This document shows positions 61,275 through 64,000 of a DNA stretch of 64,000 nucleotides, piece after piece; the first letter of the stretch is position 1; every line of letters starts with the position of its first letter. A program made the translations under genes and the position numbers. The notes below the pieces were generated by a model. The model was given only the letters and a program-made list of their open reading frames with translations, was not told where the DNA came from and did no database searches. Source of the stretch: Enterocloster aldenensis (lineage in GTDB: Bacteria; Bacillota; Clostridia; Lachnospirales; Lachnospiraceae); the NCBI RefSeq assembly GCF_003434055.1, contig NZ_QVEX01000001.1, forward strand, positions 869,824 through 933,823. Direction: 5' to 3'.

Positions 61275-62144
61275 ATGCAGAGCATACTTGACGCGATTAA
61301 CGAATGGATAAAGGAAATCCTCATAGGAGCCATAAACGGTAATCTGTCAACTATGTTCGGGGACGTAAACGAAAAAGTCGGCACTATCGCCGCAGAGGTA
61401 GGGCAGACCCCGCAAGGGTGGAACGCAAATATATTCTCCATGATACAGACCCTTAGTGAGAATGTAATCGTACCCATTGCGGGGCTTGTCATTACCTACG
61501 TCCTATGCTATGAGCTTATCAGCATGGTAACGGAAAAGAACAATATGCACGACGTTGACACTTCCATGTTCTTCAAGTGGGTGTTCAAGGCGTTTGTGGC
61601 AGTCTACCTTGTGACGCACACCTTTGACATCACTATGGCGGTGTTCGATATGGCGCAGCACGTTGTTTCCGGCGCGGCGGGGGTAATCGGCGGCAGCACA
61701 GAGATTGATGTTGCCGCCGCCCTTGCTTCCATGCAAAGCGGGCTTGACGCTATGGAAATCCCCGAACTGCTCTTACTTGTCATGGAAACAAGCCTTGTGA
61801 GCTTGTGCATGAAAATCATGTCCGTACTGATAACCGTTATCCTCTACGGGCGTATGATAGAAATTTACCTTTACTGTTCGGTATCGCCTATCCCGTTTGC
61901 AACTATGACTAACCGGGAATGGGGGCAGATAGGAAACAACTACCTAAAATCCCTGTTCGCTATCGGTTTTCAAGGCTTCCTCATTATGATATGCGTCGGC
62001 ATTTACGCGGTTCTGGTAAACAACATGATAATAGCGGACAATCTGCACAGCGCGATATTCTCCCTTGCAGCCTACACCGTTATCCTCTGTTTCTCCCTGT
62101 TCAAATCCGGCGCACTGGCGAAGTCGATTTTTTCCGCGCATTAG
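61275..62144 (+). CDS. VirB6/TrbL-like conjugation membrane protein (CD1112 family)
   Basis: The 289-residue protein has about six hydrophobic segments (VIVPIAGLVITYVLCYELI, FFKWVFKAFVAVYLV, ILLVMETSL-type helix, SAIFSLAAYTVILCFSLF). Its start is an amphipathic segment, MQSILDAINEWIKEIL, typical of the CD1112-type channel proteins of Firmicutes conjugative elements. It would form the inner transfer channel with VirB4 and PrgI. It follows the split maff2 gene, so polar effects of the insertion on this gene are possible. Confidence 0.82.
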   Translation: MQSILDAINEWIKEILIGAINGNLSTMFGDVNEKVGTIAAEVGQTPQGWNANIFSMIQTLSENVIVPIAGLVITYVLCYELISMVTEKNNMHDVDTSMFFKWVFKAFVAVYLVTHTFDITMAVFDMAQHVVSGAAGVIGGSTEIDVAAALASMQSGLDAMEIPELLLLVMETSLVSLCMKIMSVLITVILYGRMIEIYLYCSVSPIPFATMTNREWGQIGNNYLKSLFAIGFQGFLIMICVGIYAVLVNNMIIADNLHSAIFSLAAYTVILCFSLFKSGALAKSIFSAH

Positions 62145-62321
62145 CGGCGTGTCAAGGGCAGGGTGGAGATTTTCAGAGCGAAGCGGCGAAAATACGACCC
62201 GACCTTGACGCGGATAACCCCCATATAATACGGGCGGGCAAAGGGCATAGATTGACCTTTGCCTTGATTACCCTTATGGAAAATTACAGCAACACCAAAC
62301 CCAGAGAAAGGAGGTTTTCAC

Positions 62322-62723
62322 TTGGCGTATGTACCCGTACCCAAAGACTTATCCAAAGTCAAGACAAAAGTAGCGTTCAACCTTACCAAACGGCAGATTG
62401 TATGTTTTGCGGCGGCTCTCCTGTTCGGCTTGCCGCTTTTCTTTCTGCTCAAAGACAGCACAGGCACCAGCCTTGCGTCTATGGCTATGATTGCCGTCAT
62501 GCTGCCCTGTTTCCTCTTTGCCATGTATGAGAAGCATGGACAGCCCCTTGAAGTGGTGGTGAAGAACATCATTCAGACAAAATTCATAGCCCCCAAAGAA
62601 CGACCATACAGGACAGACAACTTTTATTCCGTCTTAGAACGGCAGAGAAAACTTGAAAAGGAGGTATCAGCGATTGCAAAAGGAAACACGAAGAAACAGC
62701 GCGGCGGGAAGCGCAAAGCCTAA
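62322..62723 (+). CDS. PrgI family conjugation protein (VirB3-like)
   Basis: The 133-residue protein starts at a TTG with AAAGGAGG upstream. It reads YVPVPKDLSKVKTKVAFNLT, has two hydrophobic segments (FAAALLFGLPLFFLL; MIAVMLPCFLFAM), and ends in a basic tail. It is the PrgI/TcpE type, always found before virB4. It overlaps virB4 by 50 bases. Confidence 0.88.
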   Translation: MAYVPVPKDLSKVKTKVAFNLTKRQIVCFAAALLFGLPLFFLLKDSTGTSLASMAMIAVMLPCFLFAMYEKHGQPLEVVVKNIIQTKFIAPKERPYRTDNFYSVLERQRKLEKEVSAIAKGNTKKQRGGKRKA

Positions 62724-64000
62724 CCCGCCCCGCAAGCTCACCCGCGCCGAGAAAAAGCAGATTGCGGAAATCATCAGACAGGCAAAGGGCGACGGGAAAG
62801 CGCACACCGCGCAGCAGACAATCCCCTATATCCAGATGTACCCGGACGGTATCTGCAAGGTTACGCAGCGCAAATACTCAAAGACCGTCGCCTTTGAAGA
62901 TATTAACTATCAGCTTGCACAGGCAGACGACAAGACCGCCATTTTTGAGAACTGGTGCGACTTCCTAAACTACTTTGACGCTTCCGTTTCGGTGCAGCTT
63001 TCTTTCATCAATCAGGGGACGCAGCGGGGCGAAGCGGAAAAGGCGGTCAATATCCCGGCACAGGAGGACGCTTTCAATTCTATCCGCACAGAATACCGGG
63101 ATATGCTGAAAAACCAGCTTGCAAAGGGCAACAACGGGCTTGTCAAGGCGAAGTATATCACCTTTGCCATTGAAGCCGACAGTCTGGGCGCGGCGAAATC
63201 CCGCCTTGCCCGTATCGAAACGGACGTGCTGAACAACTTTAAGCTCTTGGGCGTAGCTGCCCGCCCCATGACAGGCTATGAACGCCTTAAAATGCTGCAT
63301 GGCATTTTCCACCCGGAGGGCGGGCAGTTTTCCTTTGATTTTTCTTGGCTTGCCCCGTCCGGGCTTTCCACAAAGGACTTTATCGCCCCGTCCTCTTTCC
63401 GTTTTGGCGAGGGGCGTTATTTCCGCATGGGGCGCAAAATCGGCGCGGTTTCATTCCTTGAAATCCTTGCCCCGGAGTTAAACGACCGTATCTTATCGGA
63501 TATTCTGGACTTGGAAACGGGCGTTATCGTCAATCTGCATATCCACAGTATCGACCAGACCGAAGCCATAAAGACAATCAAGCGGAAAATCACCGACCTT
63601 GACAAAATGAAAATCGAGGAACAGAAAAAAGCGGTACGCAGCGGCTATGACATGGATATAATCCCGTCCGACCTTGCCACGTTCGGCAGCGAAGCGAAGA
63701 ACCTCTTACAGGACTTGCAGAGCCGGAATGAAAGAATGTTCCTCTTGACGTTCCTTGTGGTGAACATGGCGGACACGAAGCGGAAACTGGAAAATGACGT
63801 ATTCGCGGCGGCGGGCATAGCACAGAAGAACAACTGCGCCTTAACCCGCCTTGACTACCAACAGGAAGCGGGGCTTATGTCCTCTGTACCGCTTGGGGAG
63901 AACCTTATCCCCATTCAAAGAGGGCTTACCACGTCAAGCACCGCTATCTTTATCCCCTTTATCACACAGGAGCTTTTCCAGACGGGCGCGGCTTTGTACT
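62674..64000 (+). CDS. virB4: VirB4-like conjugation ATPase, N-terminal part
   Basis: The frame opens at a TTG at 62674 (AAGGAGG upstream) and is still open at the window end, giving 442 codons. The N-terminal region (YIQMYPDGICKVTQRKYSKT, VNLHIHSIDQTEAIKTIKRK, FGSEAKNLLQDLQSRNERMF) is typical of the CD1110/VirB4 family that drives the type IV secretion channel. The Walker A region is not reached within the window. Confidence 0.9.
   Translation, partial: MQKETRRNSAAGSAKPNPPRKLTRAEKKQIAEIIRQAKGDGKAHTAQQTIPYIQMYPDGICKVTQRKYSKTVAFEDINYQLAQADDKTAIFENWCDFLNYFDASVSVQLSFINQGTQRGEAEKAVNIPAQEDAFNSIRTEYRDMLKNQLAKGNNGLVKAKYITFAIEADSLGAAKSRLARIETDVLNNFKLLGVAARPMTGYERLKMLHGIFHPEGGQFSFDFSWLAPSGLSTKDFIAPSSFRFGEGRYFRMGRKIGAVSFLEILAPELNDRILSDILDLETGVIVNLHIHSIDQTEAIKTIKRKITDLDKMKIEEQKKAVRSGYDMDIIPSDLATFGSEAKNLLQDLQSRNERMFLLTFLVVNMADTKRKLENDVFAAAGIAQKNNCALTRLDYQQEAGLMSSVPLGENLIPIQRGLTTSSTAIFIPFITQELFQTGAALY

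Larger units (their letters stand above)
46508..64000. mobile_element. integrative conjugative element (Firmicutes VirB4/VirD4 type), right end outside window
   Basis: Rep/DUF6017, DUF5348, PcfB, VirD4, Maff2, VirB6-like, PrgI and VirB4 genes follow one another on the plus strand in the order typical of Tn1549/CTn-like elements. The left boundary is placed where the truncated recombinase frame ends, within about 20 bases. The integrase, relaxase and right end are not in the window. A second transposon interrupts maff2. Confidence 0.8.

Noticed and set aside
1..64000. tRNA, rRNA genes or a tRNA attachment site
   Set aside because: I saw no cloverleaf-like sequence or rRNA signature; both insertions are within protein genes (tctA and maff2).

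Overview
The window looks like a chromosome segment of a gut Lachnospiraceae bacterium, probably of the Enterocloster / Clostridium clostridioforme group. The reasons are moderate-to-high GC, strong AGGAGG-type ribosome binding sites, dense GntR-controlled sugar-acid catabolic operons, AgrC/LytTR-type signalling and Firmicutes-type conjugative elements. The genus is an inference from gene content, not a database result.

Layout. 1-2.9 kb: end of a YeiH-like membrane protein, a coiled-coil protein, a broken GHKL sensor kinase and its intact LytTR response regulator. 3.1-3.3 kb: a 17-bp minisatellite. 3.3-17.6 kb: a large sugar-acid/carboxylate catabolic region read mostly on the minus strand (ketopantoate-reductase-like and cyclase-like enzymes, zinc alcohol dehydrogenase, YhcH/YiaL protein, DlgD/YiaK-like 2,3-diketogulonate reductase, HExxH protein, lone HyuA-type hydantoinase/oxoprolinase, ion-transporter-like permease). 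It is controlled by three GntR regulators, two of them divergent across an operator-rich region at 14.2-14.6 kb. On the plus side of that region lie an SDR dehydrogenase, a second YhcH protein and an M28 peptidase. 17.7-23.6 kb: a complete sialic-acid catabolic operon, read nanE, nanA, sodium/solute symporter, YhcH/NanQ, ROK kinase, RpiR regulator. 23.9-27.5 kb: an enolase-superfamily acid-sugar dehydratase, an APC permease and a GntR regulator. 27.6-33.2 kb: a small cluster of stand-alone adenylating enzyme, acyl carrier protein, condensation-domain protein, alpha/beta hydrolase and SCP2 protein, divergent from a TetR regulator with palindromic operators. 33.2-40 kb: a MORN-repeat protein, a class A penicillin-binding protein with a small membrane partner, and two unknown genes. 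40-44.8 kb: three Gfo/Idh/MocA oxidoreductases and a TctA permease whose 5' end is cut off by inserted DNA.

44.8-64 kb is mobile DNA that appears nested. (i) A serine recombinase that has lost its catalytic N terminus abuts tctA. (ii) From about 46.5 kb to beyond the window lies an integrative conjugative element (Rep/DUF6017, DUF5348, PcfB, VirD4, Maff2, VirB6-like, PrgI, VirB4). (iii) Its maff2 gene is split by a 10.1-kb TnpX-type mobilisable transposon (51051-61186) carrying tnpV, a lincosamide nucleotidyltransferase gene, its own MobA/MobL relaxase, primase, VapE-like helicase, TnpW-like protein and an intact serine recombinase. The two maff2 halves read across the gap at 51055/61187 as one normal Maff2 protein.

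Most notable for follow-up are the nested elements and their lnu cargo, the unassigned carrier-protein/condensation cluster, a 102-bp structured repeat present once in the conjugative element and once in the nested transposon, 15-bp repeats inside the rep gene, and a lone-HyuA catabolic operon of unknown substrate.
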